From Dysidea avara (lineage: Eukaryota; Porifera; Demospongiae; Dictyoceratida; Dysideidae), in contig NC_089276.1 of the NCBI RefSeq assembly GCF_963678975.1, positions 1,364,001-1,428,000 of the forward strand: a DNA stretch of 64,000 nucleotides. The letters run 5' to 3'. Numbering within the stretch: position 1 is the first letter of the stretch; each line of letters begins with the position of its first letter. The translations under genes were made by a program, and so were the position numbers. The notes under the pieces were generated by a model that saw nothing but the letters and a program-made list of their open reading frames with translations, ran no database searches and had not been told where the DNA came from. This document shows, one piece after another, positions 11,272 through 22,640 of the stretch.

Positions 11272-11416
11272 GTTAAAGCACCGCCGCGAGTACAATAGCA
11301 CGAGGGTGTCGGCAAAAGACTAATTCAGCACTCAGCTTCGCCTCGTGCTGTATTCAGTTCGAGACCATGCCAGAGTACTATTTTTTCATATTGCATGAGC
11401 ATGGCAGTGCTTTAAC
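11272..11416. mobile_element. ~145-bp MITE, copy 1
   Basis: The ends gttaaagcac and gtgctttaac are inverted. The interior carries gcactcagcttcgcctcgtg followed by ctgtatt, shared with the copy at 11653-11800. It is noncoding. The flanks do not give a clean target duplication. Confidence 0.65.
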
Positions 11417-11652
11417 TGGTTTAGTTGTCTTCGTTCAGAGCGTTCATTTAGACTTGAACCACATTGGTTTTCAGCCATCAAGTGTCTATATAGTACAAGT
11501 TTGATCATAAAACAAACATATAGCATCGTTTTGGCTACTTCTGGCAATTTAAAATGTTATGCACATGATCAACAGTTCTGTACTTTCCTTTCAGTGTTGC
11601 ATGGAATTAATATGTTTGACCTTTACCCATGCAAGTGCTTTAAAATTTAACA
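11417..11652. other. Spacer between two MITE copies, no gene seen
   Basis: AT-rich sequence with no convincing frame. It separates two members of the same small element family. Confidence 0.4.
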
Positions 11653-11800
11653 CATAAAGCACTGCATATGCTTGTGTGTACAAAAATACAGCACTCAGGG
11701 GGTCAAATACAACATTTGGCTTCACCTTGTGCTGTATTGGCCTCTCATCACATCCCCTCATGTGGTATTTTCCATACATACATGTGGCGGTGCTTTAACT
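11653..11800. mobile_element. ~148-bp MITE, copy 2
   Basis: It has the same layout as 11272-11416: a degraded left end (cataaagcactgc), a central gcactcag...cttgtgctgtatt and a right end ggcggtgctttaac. The copies have diverged considerably. Confidence 0.6.
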
Positions 11801-12469
11801 ATAACATACAGTAACAGTGATTGGAGTTACTTTAATAGTGAAAGTTGCACTGTAAAACAAAGTCATATAGCCACACAAGTTAAAGTTCCAGCATCCATAA
11901 GACTGGTAAGGCATGAGTGAAACAGAGATGTTGCCAGCATTCATGCAGATTTGAACCCTCTCATGTTTATATGGGAAACTATAGTCAAACTGTTCCATTT
12001 GAAAAACTGAAATGCACATGGCAACACTTTTAACACCTGATTCACATTGCGCTGATTTCTCATCCAGGTACAACACAACACAAAAGGGTGAATAAGCCAT
12101 GCTGACCCTGGGCCAAACGTATGACAAGATGAGGTGGGTTGACCATATTTAGGGACACTAACTCACGATAGTCATTTGCTGGACCTTAATAAGTAATATT
12201 CTACAATGTGACTACAATGATATTAAACCATAGATACTATACTAATTACACGGGATTGGAAGCTCCATTCATGCGCCGGCACTCCTCATTGTATTGGAAA
12301 TAATTACTTTGGCAAGTGTGTCATATACATTTGCTGCATTGCTATGTTCTATTATAAGAAGTTGGAATTTGGCAGCTGTAAGTTTGTCAGCTAGATTTGT
12401 AACTGCTACACTAAACCACTCTTAAATCACAACATGAATACAGTAGTTGTCAGTAGGTTGCTTAGAAGT
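11801..12469. other. No gene seen
   Basis: Short frames on both strands (for example 110 codons at 11795-12127 on minus) lack recognisable motifs and sit in intronic, transposon-rich DNA. I treat them as chance. Confidence 0.45.
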
Positions 12470-13400
12470 TAGTGTTTTTCTAGTACAGGTATATTATTCT
12501 AGTACAGTTCTAGTTCTAGTTCAGTTGTCAGAAATATTTTAAATTAGTATTAGTTCTAGTATTCATTGTTTAAAACAATTTTAGTTAGTATTAGTTCTAG
12601 TATTCCTTGTTAGAAACAATAATAGTTTGTATTCATTTTAGTATTCATGACTGAGTTAGTATTATAGTACCTGCAATTTAGTAAGTATTAGTTATTGCAA
12701 TTTAGTAATGCTTTTACAAAACTTGATCACTAACTATATGTCAGCGTTGAAACCGGGTCGGGTCATCCGGGTCACATTTTCTCCGGGTCATCCGGGTCAG
12801 CAGTAGTGACCCGGTTTCAACATTGCTATATGTGTATTAGAATTATCATCCTATACCATTTTGAGAAGTAGACCCTAATAAAAGATTTTAAGAAAAAAAA
12901 AACATCCTACATGCACCTAAACAGTATACTTCTTGTTTCTATGTAAGAAAACGTCTCTAAGTTTTGTCTGTTATGTGGCTTTGTTTCCCCATTGTCACCT
13001 CTCCACCAGAAGAAAATATTCTTTTCAATGAAGCAGTGGTTGCTAAATGTCACAAGCCACTTGAAAAAGTTGCCTTTGTTGTTACAAAGGTGTACCACAA
13101 AGTGAGGCTTTAATGTGCCAGATAGTCAGCTCATTAAACAGGTTCCTGCTAAATCTCAAACAACAGTTACAGTATATAGTAGTTGCAGTAATAAAGTTTT
13201 AGTTTAGTTCTAGTATTTGTACTATAAATCTATTAATTTTAGTTTAGTTCTTGTTCAAAACTTAAAAACAACACTTTTCTAGTATAGTTCCAGTTTTTAA
13301 AATGGATTGTAATGGAATTATAGTTTAGCCTAGAACTAAAAGGAAAAGGCTGTACTAAAACTACTTTTAGTTCTAGTTCTAGTATACTAGAAAAACACTA
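12470..13400. mobile_element. hAT-like element, 931 bp, 8-bp target duplication
   Basis: Ends are TAGTGTTTTTCTAGTA and TACTAGAAAAACACTA. A perfect duplication TTAGAAGT lies at 12462-12469 and 13401-13408. Both subterminal regions are rich in 'tagttctagt' words. A smaller element (12742-12825) is nested inside. It has no coding capacity. Confidence 0.92.
12742..12825. mobile_element. 84-bp hAT-like MITE, 8-bp target duplication
   Basis: CAGCGTTGAAACCGGGTC opens and GACCCGGTTTCAACATTG closes it. A perfect duplication CTATATGT lies at 12734-12741 and 12826-12833. It belongs to the same family as 7751-8243 but is reduced almost to its ends plus a few 'tccgggtca' units. It is nested in 12470-13400, so it is younger than that element. 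Confidence 0.93.
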
Positions 13401-13819
13401 TTAGAAGTACCCAAAAGATACCTGATTCCGTGCCTGTTTATCACTGAAAAGATATATAGAGAGAGTTCGTGATCAGTTGTACCAACATGTAGTACAAGCC
13501 ATTTGGAATCGTCTCAACTCCAATATAATACCAGTAGGTTTAATTTATGTCTTCAAAGACATTGCAAGGGATACACACAATGGTTTCATTTCATTTGGTT
13601 TCATTGCATTGCCTGAGAACTTTGTACTACAGGACAACTTAGGTAGAAATACTCATTCATATTTCATCCTATACACTTATCTTGTGTTCTTCATAGCCTT
13701 AGCAAAGTAGGCATATAAAAAACCAGAGTTTAAATCTTTTGTAGCCCTCACTTACTGGAATGTAAATCCATGAAACTACAGAATACAGTGCTTAGCCAGA
13801 ATACATGCATTCTATTGAG

Positions 13820-14665
13820 CAGGGGCGGATCTAGGGGATGGGCTTTGGGGCTGAAGCCCCCCCCCCCCTTCACTTATAGGCTTTACTTGATCAATATGCT
13901 GAGGATTATAATGAAATTTTGTTTAAGCATAATTATATAATCACTAATTATACGAATTCTCATAAACCCACCTTATAAACATCTTTTCAATGCATTATTA
14001 GCGGATTTATGCTAAAAGTTATGCAACAAGGGCCCGGATCAGCATTGGAGGTGTACAAGATCGAGATACTCTAATAGAACAGTCACCTAACTACTCTAAT
14101 AGAACATCAGTGTAAGCATAAAAAGTTGGTTCTGTTATGCCAAATCTACCTGTGACTATACATACAATGAAGTGCATTGGTATGTTTAAAAGGCTTCGCC
14201 ATTTCCTTGTGTAGTTATTACTGGTACCGGTATACTTAATTCAGGTACACAATTTCCATTGAAAATGCTCTCAGATTCTATCTCGTATCATTCAAATTTC
14301 AAAATTTTCCAGTTTCAACATTATTATTCTATCATGCACACACAATTGTGAGAGGGTGCATCATGTGCTTGGTTGTCTGAACCTACTCAAACCTTTCCAT
14401 TAGCAAATGCTGCAGAGAACCATATATATCTAAAGGCAGTGTATAAAATATCTACAGTATTCTGACAGGCATAAATATGCATTTTATGTGGAAATTTCTC
14501 CAAATTCCAGTATTTTAGCATCTATTTTTCAAAAATTTCCTGGGGGAGCATGCCCCCAGACCCCCCTAGCTCCAGCATGCTTTTGCATGCTGGAATGCTT
14601 TTGCATGCTGGAGGGTGTGCTTTGTAGACCCCCTAGTTCCAGCATACTTTTGCATCCGCCCCCTG
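13820..14665. mobile_element. DNA transposon with 5-bp target duplication (copy A, 846 bp)
   Basis: It begins CAGGGGCGGATCTAGG and ends in the inverted ATCCGCCCCCTG. TTGAG lies at 13815-13819 and 14666-14670. The same ends and a 5-bp duplication are found at 29321-30524 and 61878-62305. The interior has a C-run, two dispersed motifs (14066 and 14092) and a right subterminal block of gcatgctgga repeats. The block near 14540 (cctgggggagcatgccccca) recurs inverted at about 43535-43570. It is nonautonomous. Confidence 0.88.
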
Positions 14666-14670
14666 TTGAG

Positions 14671-16010
14671 TCTGCGAACAGAGCTTCCAATCCTGCCAAT
14701 GTAGGGATTTTCTCACTGAACTGTTCTGTAATGCTATCATCCATCTCTTGTTTCAGCACTTGGAATTTTTAAGTTAATAATTTTTATTATAGTAGTGCAA
14801 TTATTTAATATCATAAACTAAACCACTTTGTGTGTGCACTCAAAATTTGAGCATATAAACAAGTTCCCACTTTTAAAGATGATACTTAAAACTTGTAAAC
14901 AACAGTTACACACACAATGTTGCTGAGGTGCAGTAATTCCTACCTGTATTTGAGGCATCCTTGTTGCTGGCAGGGTTTGTGTGTATGATCGCTTTATATG
15001 AGACTGAGTATCAGGAGTTAGATCACTAGTTGATTGAACATCCTACACAGAACCACAACATACATTTATTAACTGATGACCACACAATTAAAGAATCACC
15101 AGGTAATTGCTGCTGCCATGAATTCAATAATTTACTTTTCTAACACCCCATTCACATTATCCCATCATGTTTTCAAATTGATTATTTATGTTTAACTCTG
15201 TTCACACTATTGTAGTACACATTAAATGCTTACCATTGAGTGTGACATCCAATTAATATGGACAGGAGGTGGGTGACTTCCCTGATCATCCACTGACTTA
15301 TGGAGCTGAAAAATCATTACATAAGCAGTGACGCATGAAAAATTACTAATCTATTGCACAACGAGTGGGATTGAGATACATATGAATATTGTGAGCTCTT
15401 GGGGAATAGCATAATGTGTAATACCATAGACTCTGGTTATTAGGTAAAATATTACAATTATTTGTGAAATTTACCATGCGCAGGTGTCTTCTAAGAGATT
15501 GTTATTTGTGCCCACCAAGCAATTGTTTACACAGTTAGTTTCACTCGTGGAATAATCCTGAGAGCAGCTACCGTTATTTCAGGAGGTAGTATTTGCTAGA
15601 CACATGCCTGGTAAGGTATCAAGTGTACATGTACTGTGACACTTCTTCTGCTTCTGTTCTACAAAGCATGAGCTTGCAGCAGTAGTGATGTCAACTAGAT
15701 GTGCTTAACAAACAGGTGATATCTACAGCCATCTTAGCAATTAATTTTAATATGAGTAAAATGATTTTAGTCTCCTTTCAGTTTGGCATAAGAATTAGTT
15801 GCTGGATCAGATTTCTACTGTTGCACATTAACTGCTACAAGTGCATAAATACAGGTCACTTTTAAAAGGTGCTTTCTAGTGAATTGACCAACAGGAAGTA
15901 CTATAATTCAATCATATGTAAGTAATCAAATACTATGCACTCTACAGAGAGAAGCCACTGTTAGCAGGTAAAGCACACTACTACTTTGGTCTAGCTTTTG
16001 TGCTGAATTG
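14671..16010. other. Intronic DNA, no gene seen
   Basis: No long frame and no recognisable repeat ends. Confidence 0.4.
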
Positions 16011-16014
16011 TGTC

Positions 16015-16260
16015 GGAGCAGTAAATAATGTCCAAAATACTATAAAACAATAAGAAGTGAATATCCCTACTATGCTATAGAGATTCTACAATCAAAATGC
16101 ACAGTAGGGATATTCACTTCTTATTGTTTTATAGTATTTTGATATTGTGTACTATAATTATACTCTGATCCAGCTTGTTTCAGTACTTTTTATTGCAGCA
16201 CTACATTGTCCCTACTCTAGTTTAAAATTCCTAAGTTTTCTTATATTTGTTTGTGAATGT
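16015..16260. repeat. Partial hairpin element (same family as 36818-37100)
   Basis: Inverted blocks pair around 16090: taaaacaataagaagtgaat with its complement, and gtagggatattcacttctta. The right flank (gcttgtttcagtacttttta ... ccctactctagttt) matches the right arm of the fuller copy at 36818-37100. The left outer arm is missing. Confidence 0.75.
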
Positions 16261-17562
16261 TTTTTGTAAACTCATGATCACTATTTACCTACCACAATTA
16301 TAAATGGTGAGTGTTGGTCACAGTGTCTAAAAACATTCAGTGAAACTATTCTGGCTAGCTAAACTGGTATACCACAAGGTTGCTCATTTTAGTTGACAGT
16401 ATTTTTTGCATATGCTTTGTCAGTGCATATGTAGATACCAGTCTCCAATTCCTGGTGGCAAACTACATTGCTGGAGAACAGCTCGCATCGCTAGTGTCAC
16501 AGTACTGACTTATCATTGACTTTCTCAAGCTGACACGCGAACTGACATGTGTATTCCAATATATGATATTGTGTAACGTGTGACACCCGGTAGGCCTGAG
16601 CCTAATATGCTCAAAATTTTACCTATTATATTCTTTCCAGAATTTCCCAAAAAATTCTCCTATTATTCTTTTTTTATTCTTGTATCTAGCCTATTACTCC
16701 AAAATAATGCCCATTTTAGTAATAATAATGCTCATTTAGTTTCTGTAGCTATAGTCACTTAGTTCTCAAGATGCTGATATAAGAGGTACTTTTGCCAGAA
16801 TTAATTAATAGCTAGCCAAAAATGAAGCATTCCACCTTACACATAATTGTTATAGCCATTACAACAGACTCAAAATGGCTATCAGAATAATTTTCAATCA
16901 TCAGTGTATAAAGCTATAGCTATAACTATATGCTAAGTTCAGTAGATAATGATATCAATATGTTTGTTGAAAGGCTTAAAGAAATACACTGGTATGAGAT
17001 GTACAAGTTTCAGAATTGCAGATAATCATACAGTTAAATCCCTGATGCTGTCTGCAGATTGTAATAACATGAAACAATCTGACTGTTCTATTAGAGTATT
17101 TGAGCATTTTATTAGAGTATATCGATCTTTTAGAGGCTCTTCAACCCCTTTCAGCCAGCTATCTATCATTCTTAGTAGCTTACTTCCTTCTTCTAGGTAG
17201 CTAATCAAGAAGAGGCATGCCCTTTAATTCCAACGATTATTTCCATGGACGTCCGATAATTCTAAAATTATGCCTGTAACTATCCTATTATTCCGGAATT
17301 ATTCTCACGAAATTGATGACCTATTATTCTCAAAATTATGCCGGCATATTAGGCGCAGGCCTAACACCCGGAGATGAAAGCCATCGACTGCTGGTTATGG
17401 TACAAGGATAAAAGGTATAAGACTATAGCGTATGTATTGTATACCTATCATTATAACAAAGGTTTCTTCTTAAGTGAATTCGAAGCATTTCTGTGAAAGA
17501 ATTAGGGCTGTAGCTGTAGCCAGCTTTCCACTGAAAGTGTCAGGCAGGCAGGTAGACAAGCA
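16261..17562. other. Intronic DNA with dispersed motif copies
   Basis: No gene is seen. Motif copies lie at 17081-17099 (gactgttctattagagtat) and about 17106-17120 (a ttttattagagtat variant). The region 17215-17370 is rich in 'tattattc' words. Confidence 0.4.
17081..17120 (+). repeat. Dispersed ~20-bp motif, pair
   Basis: Two copies of (g)actgttctattagagta spaced about 25-30 bp. It is the same short word described across the window in both orientations. Confidence 0.6.
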
Positions 17563-17946
17563 TAGTCTCACGTAGACCAGACCGACTTTGTGTGTGTGTG
17601 TGTGTGTGTGTGTGGGGGGGGGGGGGGGGAGGGAAGTGGTCTGGTACACTTGCAATAAAATTTCTGTGTAACATTCTAGTTTCACTCCAGACATTGTGGT
17701 CCAGACTAGTAGTGTTCCACCAGCTCTATGATGGCTGCTGATTGGCAAAGCCATTCACTACAGAGCAAAATGCTTTATAGTATAATAGTTACAGCACCTA
17801 AAGCATAAGAAGAGAATGGCTTTGCCAATCAACACCCACTGTAGAGCTGGTGGAACGCTACACAGAAATTCTATTGCAAGTGTACCAGTCCACTTTTTCC
17901 TGCCACCAAACAAAATAAAAAAGTCAGTCTGGTCTATGCGAGACTA
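17563..17946. mobile_element. ~384-bp foldback element with 'tagtctc' ends
   Basis: The left arm tagtctcacgtagaccagac pairs with the right arm ending gtctggtctatgcgagacta, and pairing continues through ttccaccagctctatgat / gtagagctggtggaac. A TG-plus-G run (17590-17630) lies in the left arm. The end sequence TAGTCTCGC recurs at 48595. Confidence 0.75.
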
Positions 17947-17984
17947 AGGCAGATAAGCAGTAGAAAACTGATTCCATTGAATAA

Positions 17985-18110
17985 AATTCTGTAGCAACTT
18001 GACAAAAGTGTTTTGGGTCTCTTTTGGGCTTGATTTTACCCGACCAATACTATCATGTTGTTTTGAGAGAAAAGTGAAGCAGACTTTTATATCATGGGCC
18101 ACACCCACAC
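17985..18110 (-). repeat. Degenerate copy of the coding-like repeat seen at 37857
   Basis: Read on the minus strand it gives a peptide resembling F-S-x(5)-YWLGKPKPKQAF-x(2)-TRNAFNQVA at 37857-38081, but with disruptions. It is one of four copies in the window (34488, 35909 and 37857 are the others). Confidence 0.5.
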
Positions 18111-18445
18111 CATAGATATACTAAGCCCAGGTATCTGGGGTTAGTATATCTACGGCTGTTTTGATTTGCTTTAAAGGTAGCTGATTCTACCTATATAACA
18201 TTCATCTCTCATAGAGCTAGTCATACACTGAGCTAGTCATACACTACTTTATTTCAATTCAAAAGTGATGGGCAAATATTTATAGTGAAAACTTTTGTTA
18301 CACTAAAATAACACGCACAGACACAAAAAATTCAAATGGGAAGTGTTAAAGACTAAAAGTTCACTGATTGACTCCATGTACTTTTGCATAAATTGACACA
18401 CAAGATATCTTCATCATGACTATACTACACATCAAGGGTAATTAC

Positions 18446-19471
18446 CTCATTTATTGTTCTAATCTCATGTATTAGAACTTGCTGCTGCTCATTCTCATTT
18501 CTCAGTTGCTCTACTTGATGATATAAAGTGATAATATCTTGTGGACACGAATGTGGAGACTTGTTCATGTAACAATTCTTGCTTGCTTGGATACTTTCAC
18601 AGACAGCTGCTATGGTTGGCCTCGTACTGGGATCATCATCCAGACACTCCTTTACCAGTGGCCTCATTTCTTCAGCCTCTCCTCTCATTGCATCCAGGTA
18701 TTGTTGACGACGCTGAACTTCAGTAAATGCATTATTGATCTTTGTGGTACGGTCATATACCACTTTATCAGATGGATGAGGCCAATTTTGGTTAAATGTG
18801 TGCAGAATTATTCCGCCAAATGAAAATACATCCATGGGAGGCCCGTATTCTGGCTTATCACACAGTACTTCAGGTGGCATGAAATCGGTAGTCCCTGGAG
18901 CTTTAGTCATTGTCTTTTTACTATCAGCCTTTATCACTTTGGCCACTCCGAGATCACTGATCTTCGCTACATGATGTGCCGTCAATAAGATGTTGTTAGG
19001 GGAGAGGTCTCGGTGAACAATGGGAGGATCATGATTGTGAAGGTAACACAGGCCAAGGGAGACACCATGGACAATTGAAAATTTTATATGGACAGGAATC
19101 TTCTCATATTTATCCACCAGTGAGGTCAAGCTATCCGCCATCATCTCCATAACCATTACTGGTAGCCGCATCCTTCCCTGCAAACTTCCTGCCCCTGAGG
19201 GATAATAAACACCTAGGAACTGTATAACGTGTGGATGACGTAAAGCACTGCATTGATGACACTCAGTCATAAACGACTCTACAATTCGCCGCATTTGCAC
19301 TTCGTCAACTCCATCCACCAGAATGGAATGAATCTCTTTAGCTGCACAGATCGTTCCATGATAGTTGACCGCGTACACTCTCCCGTAAGCCCCTCGTCCA
19401 AGTTCCCTGCCACCCTGCAGTGGCGTTACTGCTTTCAACTCAAGATCGTGAAATATGTCACCTGATTCCAT
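18446..19471 (-). CDS. Protein kinase exon (first) of kinase-kelch gene 1
   Basis: About 342 residues. The start is well fixed: an in-frame TAA directly precedes the ATG at 19471. Kinase landmarks by residue: Gly-rich loop GRGAYG 25-30, Lys45 in CAAKEIH, alpha-C Glu70, HRDLSPNN 153-160 with catalytic Asp155, DLG 173-175 where DFG is usual, and GTTDFMPPE 193-201 as activation segment/APE. The domain ends near 295. A Gln/Glu-rich amphipathic helix, probably coiled coil, occupies about 312-342. The overall look is tyrosine-kinase-like (TKL). All catalytic residues are present, so activity is likely. There is no signal peptide or membrane segment, so it should be cytoplasmic. Six codons after the GTAATT donor the frame stops, which supports splicing. 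The downstream kelch exon is inferred to be 5210-6139. Confidence 0.92.
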
Positions 19472-19563
19472 TTAACTTCGATCACAAAAAAGGCCTCAAA
19501 CCCCCCCCGCTCAAACCTTATAAGCAGAAAAACCGGCGAAACTGAATAATATTGCACGTGATT

Positions 19564-20103
19564 TTACAAGAACCTTTTAAGGGGATAGTTAGGGTCCGCA
19601 ACGTGAAAAATGAAGTTGTAAGAAACAAATCCCCGACTATCGTAGTATAGTGCCCCATCACTAATTCCACCCTTGGTTTGGAACTGAGTTCCCTTGTTGG
19701 AGCAACACGCGGATTTTAATATCTCACGTGATAGATCTTTATTCCGTGCGCTCCAAAGAAGACGTCCTGAGCTCCCAGATTCTGAGTGTGATATCAAGTG
19801 TTGTTGGTCTACAAAACCATGCATAGAAGTGAGTAAAACTTTGCCTGTGTTTTCCCCGGAGGCTGATTTTCTGCGAATGGGTCGAGAAATTATACAATGT
19901 GATAGGATTGGCTTCTGTTCTCTTGGCTGGCAGAGCACCTCGAACGAAAAATTTCTTTAATTTAAAATTTCTTTAATTTAATTTAATAAAATTAAATTAA
20001 ATTAAAGAAATTTTTCGTTCGGTAGAGCACCTCGAACGAAAAATTTCTTTAATTTAATTTAATTTTCTTTAATTTAATAAAATTAAATTAAAGAAATTTT
20101 TCG
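19564..20103. repeat. Upstream region of gene 1 with AT hairpins and repeat fragments
   Basis: Frames are open on both strands over 19564-19960 (124 codons minus, 88 codons plus) without recognisable motifs. The plus frame ends in IQCDRIGFCSLGW, which recurs as IQCDRIGFSSLGW in the arms of the palindrome that follows, so it is probably repeat DNA and not an exon. Two hairpins of aacgaaaaatttctttaa and its complement lie at about 19945-20013 and 20034-20104. Confidence 0.5.
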
Positions 20104-20595
20104 TCAGATGTTCTTCTGGATCTTCCCCTGATTTAAAGCTCCTAGAAAGACAGTTTGTAACAGTAGGAAGGAGGCAACCAACCAAAATCATTGAAGATCA
20201 TTGCACTGAAAATTTCATCTCTGCCAGCCAGATGGTTAGAAAGGTCGCAGCTCTTTCAAACTTGGTGTGTAGAATACTTATACAATGTGATAGGATTGGC
20301 TTCTCTTCTCTTGGCTGGTAGAGCACCTCGAACGAAAATTTCTTTAATTTAAAATAATGATTGGCTTCCGAGGTGCTCTACCAGCCAAGAGAAGAGAAGC
20401 CAATCCTATCACATTGTATAAGTATTCTACACACCAAGTTTGAAAGAGCTGCGACCTTTCTAACCATCTGGCTGGCAGAGATGAAATTTTCAGTGCAATG
20501 ATCTTCAATGATTTTGGTTGGTTGCCTCCTTCCTACTGTTACAAACTGTCTTTCTAGGAGCTTTAAATCAGGGGAAGATCCAGAAGAACATCTGA
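20104..20595. repeat. 227-bp perfect inverted repeat with 38-bp spacer
   Basis: Arms 20104-20330 and 20369-20595 are exact reverse complements as far as I can read, with equal length and no indel. Each arm holds an open frame of about 70 codons ending TAG (SPDLKLLERQFVTVGRR ... RIGFSSLGW). The spacer is an AT-rich remnant of the flanking hairpin sequence. Perfect arms imply a very young inverted duplication or ongoing gene conversion. An assembly artefact is possible. Confidence 0.9.
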
Positions 20596-20599
20596 GGTT

Positions 20600-22319
20600 T
20601 CTAAGAAGTGGTCAAATCCTTGACTTTTAAAGTTTAAAGGTCATTGGAAGCTACTACTCTAATAGAACATTCAGTATTCTATCAGAACAACCGTGTAGTC
20701 ACTACATTTACCATCTGCTTTTGGTTGTGTCAATTGAACAGCTGTATAGATTGCTTGGAAAGTGTGCATTTTATGGACATTTAAATCTTGATAATTGTTT
20801 TTAAGATGCAAGCAATGCAGATGCTGGAGAGTCTAATAGTATTTGAAACCCATTTATTTGCTATAAAGTAATCATTTTGTATCAGCTAGAGCACTCTATT
20901 GCAGGACCAGCTCAGGTAACCTCACATTTTACATACCTGGTTTTCTATACGAAACTCAACAATAATAATTATTATGTATCTTGTGCAACTGCCTAAACAA
21001 ATAACAACTCAGTAATGCAGATACAGCCATATTACCCTAATGCTGCTGTGTATATTGCCTGTGAGTTTGTGAAATTATGATTCATGACTAAGATAGAGGT
21101 AATGCTTCACAGTTTTATCTGTCAATGTGATCATTCTATTAGAGTATTTTATTACTTTATAGGTGTATAGTAGACCAATAGATTACACTTGTTTTTCCTT
21201 TTTATTGTGTTTTGCACAGGTAGTGAAAATAGGGCAGGGAACCACAAGGCCATGGTCCCCCAGTTTTGGTGGTCAATTCTTGTAGCAAAAGATCAATGTG
21301 CTCCTAATCATTCTAATAGAGCAATCACAACTGTTAGTAGCTGCTTAATTTTTAAAGTGAAAATGGCCACCCAAAGTACTGTCTCAGAGCCCTAAGACAT
21401 GCATCTAGATGGAATCTACTAGATGGAATCTGTGTTTGTATGGGTTAATCAAAGCAGAACTTTTTAACGTTCAATTGCAAGTACTTGATAATTAAATGTA
21501 AGGAGATGTGCTACATTTAACCTGTTGTATTGATTTCTGCTTGTCACAGGTCCATATGCATTGGACTGCTCTGTATAACAACACCTGCTCAAAACAACAA
21601 ACTTATCTTGAAAATACTCATCAATCTGCAATGTAATAAAGCCAAATTCTGTTCACCTAGATCTATTAATTTGCATCTCTACCTATGCCATTGTTTCCTT
21701 AACCATATCAATGATTGTTTGTTCCATTGATTGTTGAGTGCAGCTGTAAGAAACTGTCGTCAAAGTTAATAAATGCATGGCTAGAGCAGACTAAAAAGCA
21801 TTACAAATCATTGGGGGTATCAATCCAGCTAACTAGTTTGTAAAGAAATAATTGGCTATAAGCTTGCACAATATTTTGAGTATTGATGGATGAGAAACTG
21901 ATGATTGAGATTATGTGACCTATTTTATTTAAGCGTGTGGTCATGCACATGTATGATTTGTTTATTGTCTGCCGTGGATATTGTACCCGCATGCTAGGTC
22001 ACTTCAAGTGTGATTAGTCTATTACATTACGCACATGTAGTTTACAGTAGGTTAATGTACAAGTGTATATGGTACGCCTCACTATATAGCTTAATAGGAT
22101 GTGTAAAATGGATGCAGGAGCTGGAATAAGAAATGAAAGACCTGGCAGTTTATCTACTTCCTGAGCACAATGCAACAACTGAATATAGATAATTACTATA
22201 GAGTTAATTATGAAGGAGTTATTGCATTGATAAACATGCCTACTTATGCTCATGATTATAAATTAAATATGTGCTTATTGTGCTACACTTGAAAGTTGTA
22301 AACACAACTTTATGGTAAA
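20600..22319. other. No gene seen; scattered dispersed-motif copies
   Basis: Short frames only. Motif copies lie near 20655, 20677, 21131 and 21309. No recognisable transposon ends were found. Confidence 0.45.
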
Positions 22320-22640
22320 ACAGTCTGTTCGGCGGGGCAAGGGGGCTGTGACCCCTGTGAAAAAAAATTATGGGGGCTTAGCTAAAATTATCTGTAGCTG
22401 TGATGGAGAGCCTAGCTCAATAGCATCAATAATAATTTGAGATACTATAATAGAGCAGTCAAGATTGAAATACTCTAATAGAGCAGTCACAGTATTCTTA
22501 GAGGAGCAGTGTAGCAAGCTACGTATGTAGTTATAAATAAGGATTTTTTTGGTCTTCAACTTACAGCTAGACCATGGCATTATCAATCTAGAACCCAACC
22601 CCCCTTTAATAAAGGTGTCTCGTCCGCCCTTGCTATTCCT
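22320..22640. repeat. MITE-like fragment with motif pair
   Basis: It contains two dispersed motifs 28 bp apart (22443 and 22471), then agcaagctacgtatgtagtt and ggtcttcaacttacagct, the inverse of the arrangement at about 10627-10830. That makes it a second, inverted copy of the same composite. Clear terminal repeats were not found. Confidence 0.55.

Larger units (their letters stand above)
6140..18445 (-). other. Inferred 12.3-kb intron of kinase-kelch gene 1
   Basis: It is bounded by GTAATT after codon 342 of the kinase exon (donor at 18445) and an AG at 6140-6141 before the kelch exon, both in phase 0. It contains a CA repeat, a 3.6-kb palindrome, hAT-like elements, small MITEs and hairpins, and no convincing extra exon. 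The paralogue's intron at the equivalent place is 55 bp. The join is inferred from phase, strand, order and the paralogue. No transcript is available here. Confidence 0.6.

Noticed and set aside
11672-12127. Overlapping 82- and 110-codon frames as a gene
   Set aside because: Opposite strands, no motif, partly inside a MITE, and located in the inferred intron.
14488-14772. Frames on both strands with Met-Leu-Glu-Cys-Phe-Cys repeats
   Set aside because: They come from the gcatgctgga subterminal repeats of the DNA element ending at 14665.
22320-22640. A second element of the 5-bp-duplication family
   Set aside because: G-rich and 'cgtccgcccttgc' words look similar, but the ends do not invert and no flanking duplication is present.
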